Of a stretch of DNA of 64,000 bases, positions 33,845 to 43,862 are shown one piece after another; positions within the stretch are counted from its first letter, which is position 1, and every line of letters begins with the position of its first letter. Both the position numbers and the translations under genes were made by a program. The DNA is from Pseudodesulfovibrio nedwellii (lineage in GTDB: Bacteria > Desulfobacterota > Desulfovibrionia > Desulfovibrionales > Desulfovibrionaceae), in NCBI RefSeq assembly GCF_027923765.1, contig NZ_AP026709.1, positions 3,647,501-3,711,500 on the forward strand, in the 5' to 3' direction. The notes under the pieces are model-generated. The model had not been told where the DNA came from. It searched no databases and saw nothing but the letters and a program-made list of their open reading frames with translations.

Positions 33845-34969
33845 CTAAATTCCGGTACTTTTCCGAACCATATCACGAAAACGAGCAAAGAAATAGCGGC
33901 TGTCGTGCGGTCCGGGACCTGCTTCGGGGTGATGTTGGATAGCCAAAAGCGGTTTTTCCTTGTGCCGGAAACCTTCCAGAGTGTCGTCATTGAGATTCTT
34001 GTGGGTGGGTTCCAGGAAGTCCAACCCTTCGATGTCAACGCAGAAACCGTGGTTCTGTGAAGAAATCTCAATCTTCTCAGTGTGCAGATCAATGACCGGA
34101 TGGTTACAGCCGTGATGGCCGAACTTGAGTTTGAAAGTTTTGCCGCCCATGGCCAGACCGAGAATTTGGTGGCCGAGGCAAATGCCTGCGATCGGGTATT
34201 CGTTGGACAGTTCCTTGGTGGCTTGGACTGCGGTTGCAACGGCAGCCGGATCGCCGGGGCCGTTGGATAGGAAGATTGCATCCGGTCCGAGTTCTCGTAC
34301 CTCTGCCGCAGTGTAGTGCGAGGGCAGGACGATCATGTCGAAGCCTTCGGCAGCCATGAGGCGTAGGATGTTCCATTTGATGCCGAAATCGAACACGGCC
34401 AGCTTGGGGCCTTTGCCCGCCCATGCGAAATTCTTCATGTCGTCAATGTAAATCGGCTTGGTGCCGTCCCATGTGTAAGGGCGGTCACAGGACACGCGGT
34501 CGGCCAGATTCAAACCTTCCATGTTTTCAATGGATTGGGCTTTTTTGACGAGTTCTTCGGGGTTGACGTCACCGGTGGCAATGTATCCACGCTGTGCGCC
34601 ATGCAAACGCAAATGGCGTGTCAGGGCGCGGGTGTCGATGCCTTCGATACCCATAACACCGACTTCGGTCAGATAGTCGGGCAGAGACATGGTGGATCGC
34701 CAGTTGCTCGGACGTTTGCAGCATTCCTTGACGATGAAGCCACCGACTTGGACCTTGTGGGATTCCACGTCCTCGGGGTTCACGCCGTAGTTACCAATAA
34801 GCGGATAGGTCATGGTGACCATCTGTCCGGTGTAGGAGGGATCGGTCAGAATCTCCTGATAGCCGGTCATGCCGGTGTTGAAGATGACTTCGCCGCTGGC
34901 TTCGCCCTGTCCGGTGAAACTCGTCCCCTTGAAAATGGTGCCGTCTTCGAGGGCAAGTATCGCTTTCAT
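33845..34969 (-). CDS. carA: Carbamoyl-phosphate synthase small chain
   Basis: Glutaminase subunit that feeds ammonia to CarB for arginine and pyrimidine synthesis. Class-I amidotransferase triad: Cys in [10 protein letters not shown], His and Glu in [12 protein letters not shown]-terminal domain motif [17 protein letters not shown]. The ATG at 34969 (374 residues) shares one base with the kdsB stop. carB is not in this window. Confidence 0.96.
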   Translation of the reverse strand: MKAILALEDGTIFKGTSFTGQGEASGEVIFNTGMTGYQEILTDPSYTGQMVTMTYPLIGNYGVNPEDVESHKVQVGGFIVKECCKRPSNWRSTMSLPDYLTEVGVMGIEGIDTRALTRHLRLHGAQRGYIATGDVNPEELVKKAQSIENMEGLNLADRVSCDRPYTWDGTKPIYIDDMKNFAWAGKGPKLAVFDFGIKWNILRLMAAEGFDMIVLPSHYTAAEVRELGPDAIFLSNGPGDPAAVATAVQATKELSNEYPIAGICLGHQILGLAMGGKTFKLKFGHHGCNHPVIDLHTEKIEISSQNHGFCVDIEGLDFLEPTHKNLNDDTLEGFRHKEKPLLAIQHHPEAGPGPHDSRYFFARFRDMVRKSTGI

Positions 34970-35709
34970 CAATCGTTCTCCAGAATGTTCTTCACAGTTG
35001 CGAGATCGTTGGGCCTGTCCACGCCGTGGCAGGTGTGCCTTGTCTCAGTCACATAAATATCGATACCGTCTTCAAGCAGACGGAGTTGCTCCAGCTTTTC
35101 ACGTTGTTCCAATGGGCTTGGTTCGAGACTGCCGAACCGCTCCAGAGCCTCCATGCGGAATGCGTACAGCCCAATGTGGAGAAGGAATCCGTGCATTTTT
35201 TCATCGCGATCATGGGGGACGAGGGAGCGAGAAAAGTAGAGTGCTCGTCCATTTTTTGCTCGAACAACCTTCACCCGATCGGGGGAGAGGGCTTCGTCTT
35301 CACCTATTGCTGTCGCCAGAGTGGTCACTCGGACGGTGCAGTCAGTGAAAGGAGTTACAAGTTCGGTCAGCATAATCGGTTCCAGGCACGGTTCATCGCC
35401 CTGAATATTGACCACCACGGCCTCGGAGTCGATGTTGAGCTTCCGTGCGGCTTCCAATACCCGATCCGTTCCGCTGGAATGGTCGGTCCGGGTCATGACG
35501 ACCGGCACGTTTAATTTTTCGGCTGCCTCGAATATGCGAGCATCGTCAGTTGCTAGGGTAACGCTTGTCATTTGAGGACATTGTGCGGCCCGGGAGTAGA
35601 CGTGCCAGAACATGGGCATGCCTTTGATTTCAACCAGAGGTTTGCCGGGAAAGCGGGAGGATTCATACCTCGCCGGGATTATGCCGTGACATTCGGGAAA
35701 TTCGCTCAT
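34969..35709 (-). CDS. kdsB: 3-deoxy-manno-octulosonate cytidylyltransferase
   Basis: Makes CMP-Kdo, the activated sugar for LPS inner core. Motifs: [30 protein letters not shown] and a C-terminal GVDRPNDL. The ATG at 35709 gives 246 residues, the usual size; a longer in-frame reading adds 38 unconserved residues that run into waaA. WaaA, which uses the product, is encoded 19 bases upstream. Confidence 0.95.
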   Translation of the reverse strand: MSEFPECHGIIPARYESSRFPGKPLVEIKGMPMFWHVYSRAAQCPQMTSVTLATDDARIFEAAEKLNVPVVMTRTDHSSGTDRVLEAARKLNIDSEAVVVNIQGDEPCLEPIMLTELVTPFTDCTVRVTTLATAIGEDEALSPDRVKVVRAKNGRALYFSRSLVPHDRDEKMHGFLLHIGLYAFRMEALERFGSLEPSPLEQREKLEQLRLLEDGIDIYVTETRHTCHGVDRPNDLATVKNILEND

Positions 35710-35728
35710 CTCGTTCCGTGGTGCGTTC

Positions 35729-37015
35729 TTAGTCTTTATTGAGAAAATCAGCAACCTGTTTGCAGACGGCTTTTGCGCCGCCCTTGTGGTCCGCGATATA
35801 TTCTTTTGCCAGTTTGGCGACATTGCGTCGAGCAGGAGTTTTATCCAGAATGGAAATCAAGGCGTTTTGCGCTGCCTGCCAATCTTTGGCCTCCACAGTC
35901 AGACCCGAGTCAAAGATGTCTTTGCCTACCCATGCGAAATTTTTCCAATGGGGACCGGTAACCGGGGTCACGCCACAGGTTAGCGGTTCAAGGAAGTTCT
36001 GTCCGCCGAGAGGAGCAAGGCTGCCGCCGACAAAGGCTGCTTGAGCCAATCCATAAGCCGGGACCAATTCTCCGAAGGCATCCCAGAGAATGACAGTGCC
36101 GGGCAGGGCGGGGCCATTGAGACGAGATCTGTGTATCCAGTTCAACCCTGCTGAGTTCATTGCCGTTTCCCATATTTTCATGTGGTGCATGTGTCGCGGG
36201 AATAGACCGAGAATTGTTGTGGGGCGTTCGCGCATGAGGCCAGCGGCCAACTTGGTTACTTCCAGTTCTTCCTGTCGGCGCACTGAACCGAAAACGGTGA
36301 ATGTACTTTTAGGTGAAATAAGTTTTTTGAGCGGGTTGTTTTTTCGGGCCATGGGAGCGGCATCCGCCATGCGGTCGAATTTGATGTTGGGCATGACCCA
36401 GACTTTTTCACGACCGAATAGCGTGCCGAACCGCCTGCCGTCAGCTTCGGATACGGCCATGATCGTGTTTGGTGACACTGCACGAAATAGATCGGGCCAT
36501 GTCAGATATCCAGCTAGGCTTTTGGTAGACATCCGCCCGTTGGCGAGCAGAATGTTCACCTCGGATTTCTTGCATGCACTCAAGAAGCCGGGCCAGAGTT
36601 CCGTTTCAAGGATCAGGGCCAGCTTGGGACGTACATGATCGACTACGCGATCCATCAAATCGGGATCATCAAAAGGGAAATACCATGGCTGAATAGCGAG
36701 TCCGGTTTTGCGTCCGTTGATGTCATCTGCGGCCCGAAATAAAGTCTCATATCCTTGCAGGGTGTTGGTGGTGACCAGCACACGCAGACTTTCAGAAAAG
36801 GGTGATTTGAGGTTTTTGAGCACTTCCCACGCCAAATATGCTTCTCCGCCACTGGCTGCCTGCATCCAGATGTGGGCCGGGGCGGGGAGGCCGCCGGACA
36901 GCGTGCGTTGTTCCCACCCATCCCGGAGGCGAGAGTTCAGCTTCAGGAGCGGTGTCGCGCACTTCCATCCCAGGCTGTATGCCTTCAGGGCCATGCTCAC
37001 GGATGTCTGAACCAT
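35729..37015 (-). CDS. waaA: 3-deoxy-D-manno-octulosonic acid transferase
   Basis: Kdo transferase that adds Kdo to lipid A precursor at the inner membrane. A GT-B fold of 428 residues; the acceptor-side catalytic Glu is in MQAASGGE, and [10 protein letters not shown] and [16 protein letters not shown] match conserved WaaA segments. The first motif differs from the more common HAASVGE. The start is one base from the ddl stop. With kdsB it forms a Kdo cassette. Confidence 0.92.
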   Translation of the reverse strand: MVQTSVSMALKAYSLGWKCATPLLKLNSRLRDGWEQRTLSGGLPAPAHIWMQAASGGEAYLAWEVLKNLKSPFSESLRVLVTTNTLQGYETLFRAADDINGRKTGLAIQPWYFPFDDPDLMDRVVDHVRPKLALILETELWPGFLSACKKSEVNILLANGRMSTKSLAGYLTWPDLFRAVSPNTIMAVSEADGRRFGTLFGREKVWVMPNIKFDRMADAAPMARKNNPLKKLISPKSTFTVFGSVRRQEELEVTKLAAGLMRERPTTILGLFPRHMHHMKIWETAMNSAGLNWIHRSRLNGPALPGTVILWDAFGELVPAYGLAQAAFVGGSLAPLGGQNFLEPLTCGVTPVTGPHWKNFAWVGKDIFDSGLTVEAKDWQAAQNALISILDKTPARRNVAKLAKEYIADHKGGAKAVCKQVADFLNKD

Positions 37016-37016
37016 A

Positions 37017-37931
37017 TTAGTGTGTCCTCGTTTCCATGCCCAGTCGGATGAGTTCGGCTATAAGGTCAGTGAAAGAAAGGCCGATGTTGGCCGCGGCACG
37101 AGGCAGCAGGCTCGTTGGGGTCATGCCGGGCAAGGTATTGACCTCCAGCAGAAAAGCTTCGCCTTTTTTCGTGACCATGAAATCACCTCGACTGTATCCT
37201 GTGAGACCTAGCGCGGCGTGTGCCGTTACCATCTGTTGTTGAATGGATTTGGTGAGAGTGTCGTCAACGGGTGCCGGACAGATTTCCTCTGCTCCATCAG
37301 CCGCGTATTTGTTTTCGTAGTCAAAGAAATCGGCGTCACTTTTGGGCTTGATCATTATCAGTGGAAGCGGACGGTCGCCGAGCATACCGCATGTCAGTTC
37401 CACACCGGGAATGAATGATTCCACTAAAGCGGACTGACACATGGAAAAGACCTTATCAAGTGCTGCCGGGAAATCTTCAATGCGTTTGACCAGCGACATG
37501 CCGAGGCTGGAACCGCCCTTGTTTGGTTTCACGAAAACCGGGAGGTTCAGTTTAAGCTGTGCTTCTCGGCCTTGAGTGGGAGTGACGATCTGCCAGTCTG
37601 GTGTTTTAATGCCCTTATCTTCGAAGACTTCTTTGGACGCAGCTTTGTTCAGGGCTAGGTATGACGCGGCGGGACCGGCTCCTTGATATGGGCAGCCTGC
37701 CTTGTCGAGCACCGCTTGTACTAACCCGTCTTCACCTGGAGTGCCGTGCAGGTTGATGAACGCAAAGTCCGCCTGTTTGGCTGTTGCCAATAGTTTTTTG
37801 AAATCATCAGCAGGGTCGAAGAAGGAAACGTTGTGACCGAGTTCGTCCAGGGCCATTCGAATCTTGGCAGCGCCGGACAGGGAAACTTCCCGTTCGTCAG
37901 ACCAGCCGCCAGCTATCAAAATCACATGCAT
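37017..37931 (-). CDS. ddl: D-alanine--D-alanine ligase
   Basis: ATP-grasp enzyme making D-Ala-D-Ala for peptidoglycan. Motifs: AGGWSDEREVSLSGA at the N-terminus, FVKPNKGGSSLGMS and EVNTLPGMTPTSLLP at the C-terminus. It is 304 residues. The first 35 bases overlap the upstream HD gene, implying coupled translation. Confidence 0.95.
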   Translation of the reverse strand: MHVILIAGGWSDEREVSLSGAAKIRMALDELGHNVSFFDPADDFKKLLATAKQADFAFINLHGTPGEDGLVQAVLDKAGCPYQGAGPAASYLALNKAASKEVFEDKGIKTPDWQIVTPTQGREAQLKLNLPVFVKPNKGGSSLGMSLVKRIEDFPAALDKVFSMCQSALVESFIPGVELTCGMLGDRPLPLIMIKPKSDADFFDYENKYAADGAEEICPAPVDDTLTKSIQQQMVTAHAALGLTGYSRGDFMVTKKGEAFLLEVNTLPGMTPTSLLPRAAANIGLSFTDLIAELIRLGMETRTH

Positions 37932-38538
37932 TCAAGTCCACCTTGAGCGTATCGCATAAAAGTTTTTCCAGAGTGAGGGCCTGTTCTTCGGTGGCTTTGA
38001 TCCTGTCCATGAGGTTCAGGGGGATGCCGTACCGTTTGATAAGGTCCTTGAACCGTTCTTCGATGGAGACAAGTTCGGTATGGTTAACGCGTTTGTCTGC
38101 ATAAATCACGGCCAGTGGGGTGAAGTATTTTTCAAGATCCAGTTCGAACGGCCAGTAGACATGGTGTGTGACCCCCGAAGCAATGGTCGGGTTGTTGGTC
38201 AGTTCCATGGCCCAGGCTCCACCGAGCTGGCTATGGTTGCCGCCGTGAAGGATGCAGTAGGTCTTGGCGATATCATGCAGCAGGGCCGACGCACGGACGG
38301 TGGCAACATCCACGGGCAGACCGACTCCTTTGGCGTGATGAGCCATGAAGGTCGCGATGTTGGCAACCTTCGTGCTGTGTTCTGCCACGTTTTCCAGCAT
38401 GTCGTATCGAGCCCAGTACTCTGCGCAACGCGCATCGTTCGGGACGGCGAGTGTTGGGTCAAACACCATGCCCGGAGGTGGTGTGAGTGGCGAGCCGTAT
38501 TGTTCTGCGGCGATATCGGAAGTGTCTTTTTCGCTCAT
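37897..38538 (-). CDS. HD domain phosphohydrolase
   Basis: A 213-residue protein with a canonical HD domain: His in AEHSTKVANIA, the HD pair in ALLHDIAKTY, and later HHVYWPFELD and DKRVNHTELVSIEERF. Such proteins cleave phosphate esters of nucleotides, but the substrate is not evident. First gene of the minus-strand operon continuing into ddl, waaA, kdsB and carA. Confidence 0.85.
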   Translation of the reverse strand: MSEKDTSDIAAEQYGSPLTPPPGMVFDPTLAVPNDARCAEYWARYDMLENVAEHSTKVANIATFMAHHAKGVGLPVDVATVRASALLHDIAKTYCILHGGNHSQLGGAWAMELTNNPTIASGVTHHVYWPFELDLEKYFTPLAVIYADKRVNHTELVSIEERFKDLIKRYGIPLNLMDRIKATEEQALTLEKLLCDTLKVDLNACDFDSWRLV

Positions 38539-38695
38539 GATTCGGCGGCGTGAAAATTGTTTCAGTTGGGGGGCTGCGTCAGTGCAACCTCTTTAAATTA
38601 CCTACCAGTACGTTGAGAAAAAATAAAGCTGATGCATAGAATAAAAAAAAGGGATCATTGAATAGGGAGGCCAGAGATATCTCCCTTCTATCGTA

Positions 38696-39415
38696 ATGTC
38701 TCTCATGGTATGCTATGTAAAAAGTACAGAAAACCATAAGTTGGTTGTTATGGTATATTTACAAATTGTTTTCGCCCTTACAAGTGTGTGCATCGCGGGC
38801 ATTGCCTGGGTGATGTGGCGTATATATAAACGGCATCGGCTGCCGGGTGTCAATTGGTGGGCTTACGGAAGTGGGGCCATTGCCTTGACTACTTTGTTGT
38901 CTGCAATCAGTGAATATGTCGGCGAGTGGGCAAGGGCTGTGATCGCCCATGTCCTTTTGGTCGGCGGTTTCGGTGCCATTTGGATGGGGACACAGCTGTT
39001 TTTTGGCCGGAAGTTGGGGAGATGGTGTTTTATCGCTTTTGATTGTTTTCTAATTATTCTTTGTATCGTCTTTTTTTGGTATTGGCTTATTAACCCTGCG
39101 TATCAGCTGCGTCTTGCTATGGGATGTGTATTGCTGCTGTTGATATCCCTCGCCATTTCCCAGACCTTTTTTGCTTTTAGAGTGGGGCAGAGAGCTGTCA
39201 CCGCGGCCGGTATATATTACAGCGCATTTGCTTTCATTAATGGATTGCGAACTGTCCACATCCTCTTGTTCCCAGAGCCGGACGCCTATTTTTTATCTGG
39301 TATGAGTGCAAAGATACTTATGTCATTAATGATTCCCATTCTTCTTGCTGCAATGACGGCACAGCTTTTTATACTTCGGCACGAGATTTATTTTTCCAGC
39401 GAAAGGGAAGAATGA
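38696..39415 (+). CDS. Seven-transmembrane orphan sensor-like protein
   Basis: A 239-residue membrane protein with about seven hydrophobic segments (residues about 19-40, 57-76, 82-105, 111-133, 139-162, 172-193, 206-228) and a short cytoplasmic tail. The layout resembles the membrane input half of sensor kinases or GGDEF proteins, but no output domain follows before the stop. The start could be 38696 or 38750; neither has a clear ribosome site. It stands alone between divergent and codirectional neighbours. Function unknown. Confidence 0.7.
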   Translation: MSLMVCYVKSTENHKLVVMVYLQIVFALTSVCIAGIAWVMWRIYKRHRLPGVNWWAYGSGAIALTTLLSAISEYVGEWARAVIAHVLLVGGFGAIWMGTQLFFGRKLGRWCFIAFDCFLIILCIVFFWYWLINPAYQLRLAMGCVLLLLISLAISQTFFAFRVGQRAVTAAGIYYSAFAFINGLRTVHILLFPEPDAYFLSGMSAKILMSLMIPILLAAMTAQLFILRHEIYFSSEREE

Positions 39416-39560
39416 GCATTAAATAATTTTAATGTATGAATACCCGCTCCGGCGTTCTTCCGATAGAGTTGGTTTTTCATTTGCCCCCATCTTTGAGAAG
39501 GTATATGACTGTCGCTAATCTCTATGAAATTGACCCACCAATACCATAAAGGATCATGAT

Positions 39561-40655
39561 TTGAGCTTCGAATTCTTGGAAAAATTCCGCGACCCTGAAC
39601 TGTGCAGGAAAATGCTGGACAGAATGGAGGCCGAGCTTGAGAGCGACCTTCGTTTCATGGAAGTTTGCGGCACGCATACAGTGGCTATTTTTCAGAGCGG
39701 ACTGCGTTCGCTCCTCCCCAAGAAAATCGTGCATCTGAGCGGCCCTGGCTGCCCAGTTTGCGTGACCCACGAGTCCGAGGTGAATGCCTTTCTGGATCTC
39801 GCGGCTAACGAACGCGTCATTATGGCGACATTCGGCGATCTCATGCGCGTTCCCGGCGACAATGGACGCAACTTGAAGAAAGCCGTGGCTGACGGTGCTC
39901 GGGTGAAGGTGGTTTATTCTCCCTTCGATACCTTGAAGCTGGCAAAAGAGAACCCCGACGATCTTGTGGTGTTCATCGGCGTTGGTTTCGAAACGACAGC
40001 CCCGACCATCGCCGCCACCATGAAAATGGCGCGTCAGCAGGGCATCAAAAACCTGCGTATTCTTTGTTTTCACAAAACCGTGCCCCTGGCTCTGGATGCA
40101 TTGTTGTCTGACGAAGCCATCAATGTGGACGGTTTTATTTTGCCCGGTCACGTCTCTGCCATTATTGGGACAAAGCCTTACGAGTTCATTGCGGAGAAAT
40201 ATAATAAATCCGCTGTGGTCACAGGGTTTGAACCGTTGGATATCCTCCAGTCTCTGAATCAGATGATTGATTGGCGCAAAAAGGGTGAGGCTCATGTGGT
40301 CAATAACTATACCCGCATCGTGGGTGAAAACGGTAACACCAAGGCCGTTGAGATCATGTATGAGGTTTTCGAACCCATCGACGCCTTATGGCGCGGAATA
40401 GGGCTTATTCCCGGTTCTGGTCTGGAAATTAGGGCTGAGTGGGAAGAATTCGACGCCAAGAAAGAATTCGGTATCACCATTGAAGATTGTGCCCCTCTCA
40501 AGGGATGCAAATGCGGTGACATACTTAAAGGTATCAAGCAGCCCGACGAATGTCCGCTCTTCGGCAAACCGTGTACTCCGGCCAACCCGGTCGGTCCCTG
40601 TATGGTTTCCACCGAGGGCAGTTGTGCTGCATATTACAAATACAAACTGGATTAG
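39561..40655 (+). CDS. hypD: Hydrogenase maturation factor HypD
   Basis: Fe-S scaffold that assembles the Fe(CN)2CO group of NiFe hydrogenases with HypC. Motifs: MEVCGTHTVAIFQSGL, GPGCPVCVTHESEV, FIGVGFETTAPT and a Cys-rich C-terminus (CAPLKGCKCGDI, then CPLFGKPCTP) for the 4Fe-4S cluster. The start is TTG 39561 with AAGGA upstream; no ATG fits. It has 364 residues. hypE follows after 2 bases. Confidence 0.95.
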   Translation: MSFEFLEKFRDPELCRKMLDRMEAELESDLRFMEVCGTHTVAIFQSGLRSLLPKKIVHLSGPGCPVCVTHESEVNAFLDLAANERVIMATFGDLMRVPGDNGRNLKKAVADGARVKVVYSPFDTLKLAKENPDDLVVFIGVGFETTAPTIAATMKMARQQGIKNLRILCFHKTVPLALDALLSDEAINVDGFILPGHVSAIIGTKPYEFIAEKYNKSAVVTGFEPLDILQSLNQMIDWRKKGEAHVVNNYTRIVGENGNTKAVEIMYEVFEPIDALWRGIGLIPGSGLEIRAEWEEFDAKKEFGITIEDCAPLKGCKCGDILKGIKQPDECPLFGKPCTPANPVGPCMVSTEGSCAAYYKYKLD

Positions 40656-40657
40656 CC

Positions 40658-41662
40658 ATGTCTGATAAAGTACTTCTCGATTACGGCAGTGGAGGACGCG
40701 CTTCACAGCGCCTCATTTCCCAGCTCTTTCTGGGCCATTTCGGCAACGATGAACTGAACCGCCTCAATGATGCTGCGGAATTGTCCATGTCCGGTCGGCT
40801 GGCCATGTCCACCGATTCCTTTACCGTGGACCCCATTTTCTTCCCCGGTGGGAATATTGGTTCCTTGGCTGTACACGGTACGGTCAACGACGTCGCCATG
40901 ATGGGTGCCATTCCCCGATACATGACCTGCGGGTATATTATCGAAGAAGGCTTGCCCATGGATGATCTTGAAAAGATCGTCGAAGCCATGGGTGAAGCTG
41001 TACGACATGCCGGCGTGTCCATCGTTTCCGGCGATACCAAGGTTGTCCCCAAGGGGGCGGTAGACAAGATTTTTATCAATACCACAGGGGTTGGTGACAT
41101 TATCGTGGACCCGGCTCCCAGCGGTGACGCTGCCCGGTCCGGTGACGCTGTGCTCATTTCAGGTACCATCGGTGATCACGGTCTGACCATTCTCGGTACT
41201 CGTGAAGGCCTTGAATTTGAGGCCGATGTTCAGTCCGATTCCGCAGCCCTCAACCATTTGCTCGTAAAAATGGTACAGGAACTGCCCGAAGTACACGTCA
41301 TGCGTGATCCTACTCGTGGCGGTCTGGCAACGACGTTGAACGAGATTACCATCAGTTCCAACGTCTGTTGCGAATTGCAGGAGAACGACATCCCGGTTCG
41401 GCCTGAGGTCAAGGGCGGTTGTTCCATTCTTGGTCTCGATCCGTTGTATCTTGCCAACGAAGGCAAGTTCATTTGCATTTTGCCCGAGGAGCATGCCGAA
41501 AAGGCCCTTGAGATCATGCGCGCTGATCCGCTCGGTCAGGATGCCTGTCGTATCGGCACCATGACCGACGCCAACCCTGGTAAGGTCGTGCTCGTCACAC
41601 AGCTCGGCGGTAAGCGCCTGCTGGGTATGCTCGAAGGCGAGCAGTTGCCGAGAATTTGCTAG
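40658..41662 (+). CDS. hypE: Hydrogenase maturation factor HypE
   Basis: Dehydrates the carbamoylated C-terminal cysteine to a thiocyanate, the cyanide source for the NiFe site. The C-terminus LPRIC supplies that cysteine. N-terminal DYGSGGRASQRLI and DPTRGGLATTLNEI are family motifs of the PurM-like fold. The ATG at 40658 (334 residues) was chosen; a longer frame overlaps hypD. A terminator follows. Confidence 0.96.
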   Translation: MSDKVLLDYGSGGRASQRLISQLFLGHFGNDELNRLNDAAELSMSGRLAMSTDSFTVDPIFFPGGNIGSLAVHGTVNDVAMMGAIPRYMTCGYIIEEGLPMDDLEKIVEAMGEAVRHAGVSIVSGDTKVVPKGAVDKIFINTTGVGDIIVDPAPSGDAARSGDAVLISGTIGDHGLTILGTREGLEFEADVQSDSAALNHLLVKMVQELPEVHVMRDPTRGGLATTLNEITISSNVCCELQENDIPVRPEVKGGCSILGLDPLYLANEGKFICILPEEHAEKALEIMRADPLGQDACRIGTMTDANPGKVVLVTQLGGKRLLGMLEGEQLPRIC

Positions 41663-41685
41663 TTGAACAGCGAATTAATGAATGT

Positions 41686-41720
41686 AAAAAAAGGCCTCCG
41701 GGAAACCGGGGGCCTTTTTT
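41686..41720. terminator. Bidirectional terminator between hypE and cheV
   Basis: GGCCTCCGG pairs with CCGGGGGCC (one G-T pair) around GAAA, with an A-run before and TTTTTT after, so it can serve both convergent genes. Confidence 0.92.
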
Positions 41721-41766
41721 GTTTGGTAAGTTGAGGGTTCTTAATCCGCCGGAGGTATACCAGTCG

Positions 41767-42780
41767 CTAGCGTAAGGCTCTTTGGCGATCCTGTATGAGT
41801 GAGGCTGCTTTTTGTGCAAGATAGGTGATTTCGGGCTTGGATACTTGATCGTCTGCGCCGACGGTTTCGCCTCGGTGTCTGAGTTTCTCGGTAATGAGCG
41901 AGGAGAAGAGGATGACCGGTAAGTCTTGGAGGATCGGGTCTTCCTTGATTTTTTTTGTAAGATGATGACCGTCCATCATGGGCATCTCGATATCTGAGAC
42001 AATGACCTGAACGTAGTCTGTGATAGGACGGTTATCCAAGGCGGCCAGCCGCTTGTATTCCTTGAGTTGTTCCCAACATTCCCGACCGTTGTTGGTTTTT
42101 TCGACGCGGAAACCGGCCTGACCAAGCATGTCGCGAATCATTTCTCGAATGAGCGGGGAGTCGTCGGCGATGAGCGCTTTGTATCCGGCGGCGTCGTCGA
42201 ATTCGACGTTGTCGTCAAATCGTAGCCGCATGTCCGGGTTGAGTTCGGAAACGATGCGTTCGAGATCGAGAATAAAGACTATACGGTCATCGAATTTGAC
42301 CACGCCGGTAATGGAGTCGGAGGACAAGGCTGAGACGTATTTGTTTGGGGCTTCGACGTCTTCCCAGGAAATGCGGTGAATGCGGGTGACGCCGGAAACC
42401 ATGAAGGCAGACGTGACCTGATTGAATTCAGTGACAATGATCTTGGGCGGTTCGTTTTCGACACGTTTTTTCTTGAGCCAGATACAGAGGTCGAGCAACG
42501 GGATGATTCGGGAGCGGAGGTTGAATGCGCCGAGCACTGAATCATGGGAAGTCTCAGGCATCTCGGTGACTTCTGGCTTTCGGATGATTTCAAGGACTTT
42601 GGCGACATTGACGCCGTAATACCCTTTGCGGCTGGGTATCCGTCCTTTATCGTGCTCCAGATCTTCTTGATTTAACTCGGCTTGATCGTCTTCCTTGGGT
42701 TCTTCCTCAAGGTAGAATTCCACAATTTCGAGTTCATTGGTTCCGGCCTCTAGCAGAATGTCGGTCGACTCAGTGGCCAT
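41767..42780 (-). CDS. cheV: Chemotaxis protein CheV (CheW-REC)
   Basis: A 337-residue coupling protein. Residues about 40-190 are a CheW-like domain (GYYGVNVAKVLEIIRKPEV; IIPLLDLCIWL); residues about 205-335 are a receiver (LIADDSPLIREMIRDML; phospho-acceptor Asp in VSDIEMPMMDGH; Lys in VSKPE). CheV links receptors to CheA, with phosphorylation tuning adaptation. An acidic 25-residue segment precedes the CheW part. It is downstream of dus on the same strand, with a 62-base gap. Confidence 0.9.
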   Translation of the reverse strand: MATESTDILLEAGTNELEIVEFYLEEEPKEDDQAELNQEDLEHDKGRIPSRKGYYGVNVAKVLEIIRKPEVTEMPETSHDSVLGAFNLRSRIIPLLDLCIWLKKKRVENEPPKIIVTEFNQVTSAFMVSGVTRIHRISWEDVEAPNKYVSALSSDSITGVVKFDDRIVFILDLERIVSELNPDMRLRFDDNVEFDDAAGYKALIADDSPLIREMIRDMLGQAGFRVEKTNNGRECWEQLKEYKRLAALDNRPITDYVQVIVSDIEMPMMDGHHLTKKIKEDPILQDLPVILFSSLITEKLRHRGETVGADDQVSKPEITYLAQKAASLIQDRQRALR

Positions 42781-42842
42781 GGAGATACCGCTTCCTTGTC
42801 AAAAGTATGAAATTATTCAGGGCAGTGGAGATTGTGTAAACC

Positions 42843-43862
42843 CTATTGGCAAATTTCGTCAACTTCCGGTTTATCTGAGATATTGCTAGCCGGTTCCATA
42901 TTTGCGATGACGCTGGCCGCATTCTCGAGATCTTCCCAGTTTTCGCATTCGAGCAGGGAAGCTCGCAGAACGCGAATACCTCTAAGGCTTTTCGCGTACC
43001 GAGGGATGATGGATCGAATTTTACGAAAGGAACGGCCATCGCCTTCATATTGGCGAGTGAGCCGAATATGCTCGCGGACAATTGCGGCCAGGAATTCACC
43101 GTCGCGTACAGGAAGTTCCTTGCCCTGTCGCAGGGCGACGTACCGGGCGAATATGGATGGGTCATAGAGTGCACCACGAGCGAACATGATGGCATCGATG
43201 CCAGTTTCTTCTATGCAGCGTATACCGTCCTCTGCTGTGAACAGGTCTCCAGAACCAACGACGGGTATGGAAACGGATTTCTTGAGTTCTGCAAGTTTGG
43301 ACCAATTGGCCGAGCCGGCGAACATTTGTTTGCCGTAGCGCGGATGCATGGTCACCCAGTCCACTCCGACGTCTTCTAGGCGTTTGGCGAGGTCGATGAA
43401 TACTTCTTCGTCTTTGTTGAAGCCGAGGCGGAATTTGATGCCAACACGACCACCTTCTGGATGTTCGGTTGCTTTTTTGACCATGATGTCAGCCAAGTTT
43501 ACCAGTTTGTCGAGATCTTCCATGAGCTGGACGCCTGAACCGGATTTGAGAACTTTGCGGACAGGGCATCCGGCATTGAGGTCGAAATTGCGGTACCCCA
43601 TGCCGACTAATTTTTCCATGACCGGTTCGAAATATTCAGCCTCTGCTCCAAAGAGTTGAAGAACCATAGGGTCATCTTCCGGGCAAGTGGCAAGCAGGCG
43701 GCGTGTGCCTGCATTTTTGAAGGCCAGGCCTTTGACAGAGACCATTTCCGAGCACCCTACGCCACAACCATACTGCTTGGAGAGCAGGCGGAAGGGGAGG
43801 TCGGAATATCCGGCCAGCGGTGCGAGCCATGGTGAGTCGGGGGTGATGGTGAACATATTCAT
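42843..43862 (-). CDS. tRNA-dihydrouridine synthase
   Basis: FMN-dependent reduction of uridines in tRNA D-loops. Motifs: APLAGYSDLPFRLLSKQYG, LNAGCPVRKV with the catalytic Cys, TMHPRYGKQMFAG and GSGDLFTAEDG for FMN phosphate. It is 339 residues and closest in layout to DusB. Start 43862 or the ATG two codons later (43856). Confidence 0.92.
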   Translation of the reverse strand: MNMFTITPDSPWLAPLAGYSDLPFRLLSKQYGCGVGCSEMVSVKGLAFKNAGTRRLLATCPEDDPMVLQLFGAEAEYFEPVMEKLVGMGYRNFDLNAGCPVRKVLKSGSGVQLMEDLDKLVNLADIMVKKATEHPEGGRVGIKFRLGFNKDEEVFIDLAKRLEDVGVDWVTMHPRYGKQMFAGSANWSKLAELKKSVSIPVVGSGDLFTAEDGIRCIEETGIDAIMFARGALYDPSIFARYVALRQGKELPVRDGEFLAAIVREHIRLTRQYEGDGRSFRKIRSIIPRYAKSLRGIRVLRASLLECENWEDLENAASVIANMEPASNISDKPEVDEICQ

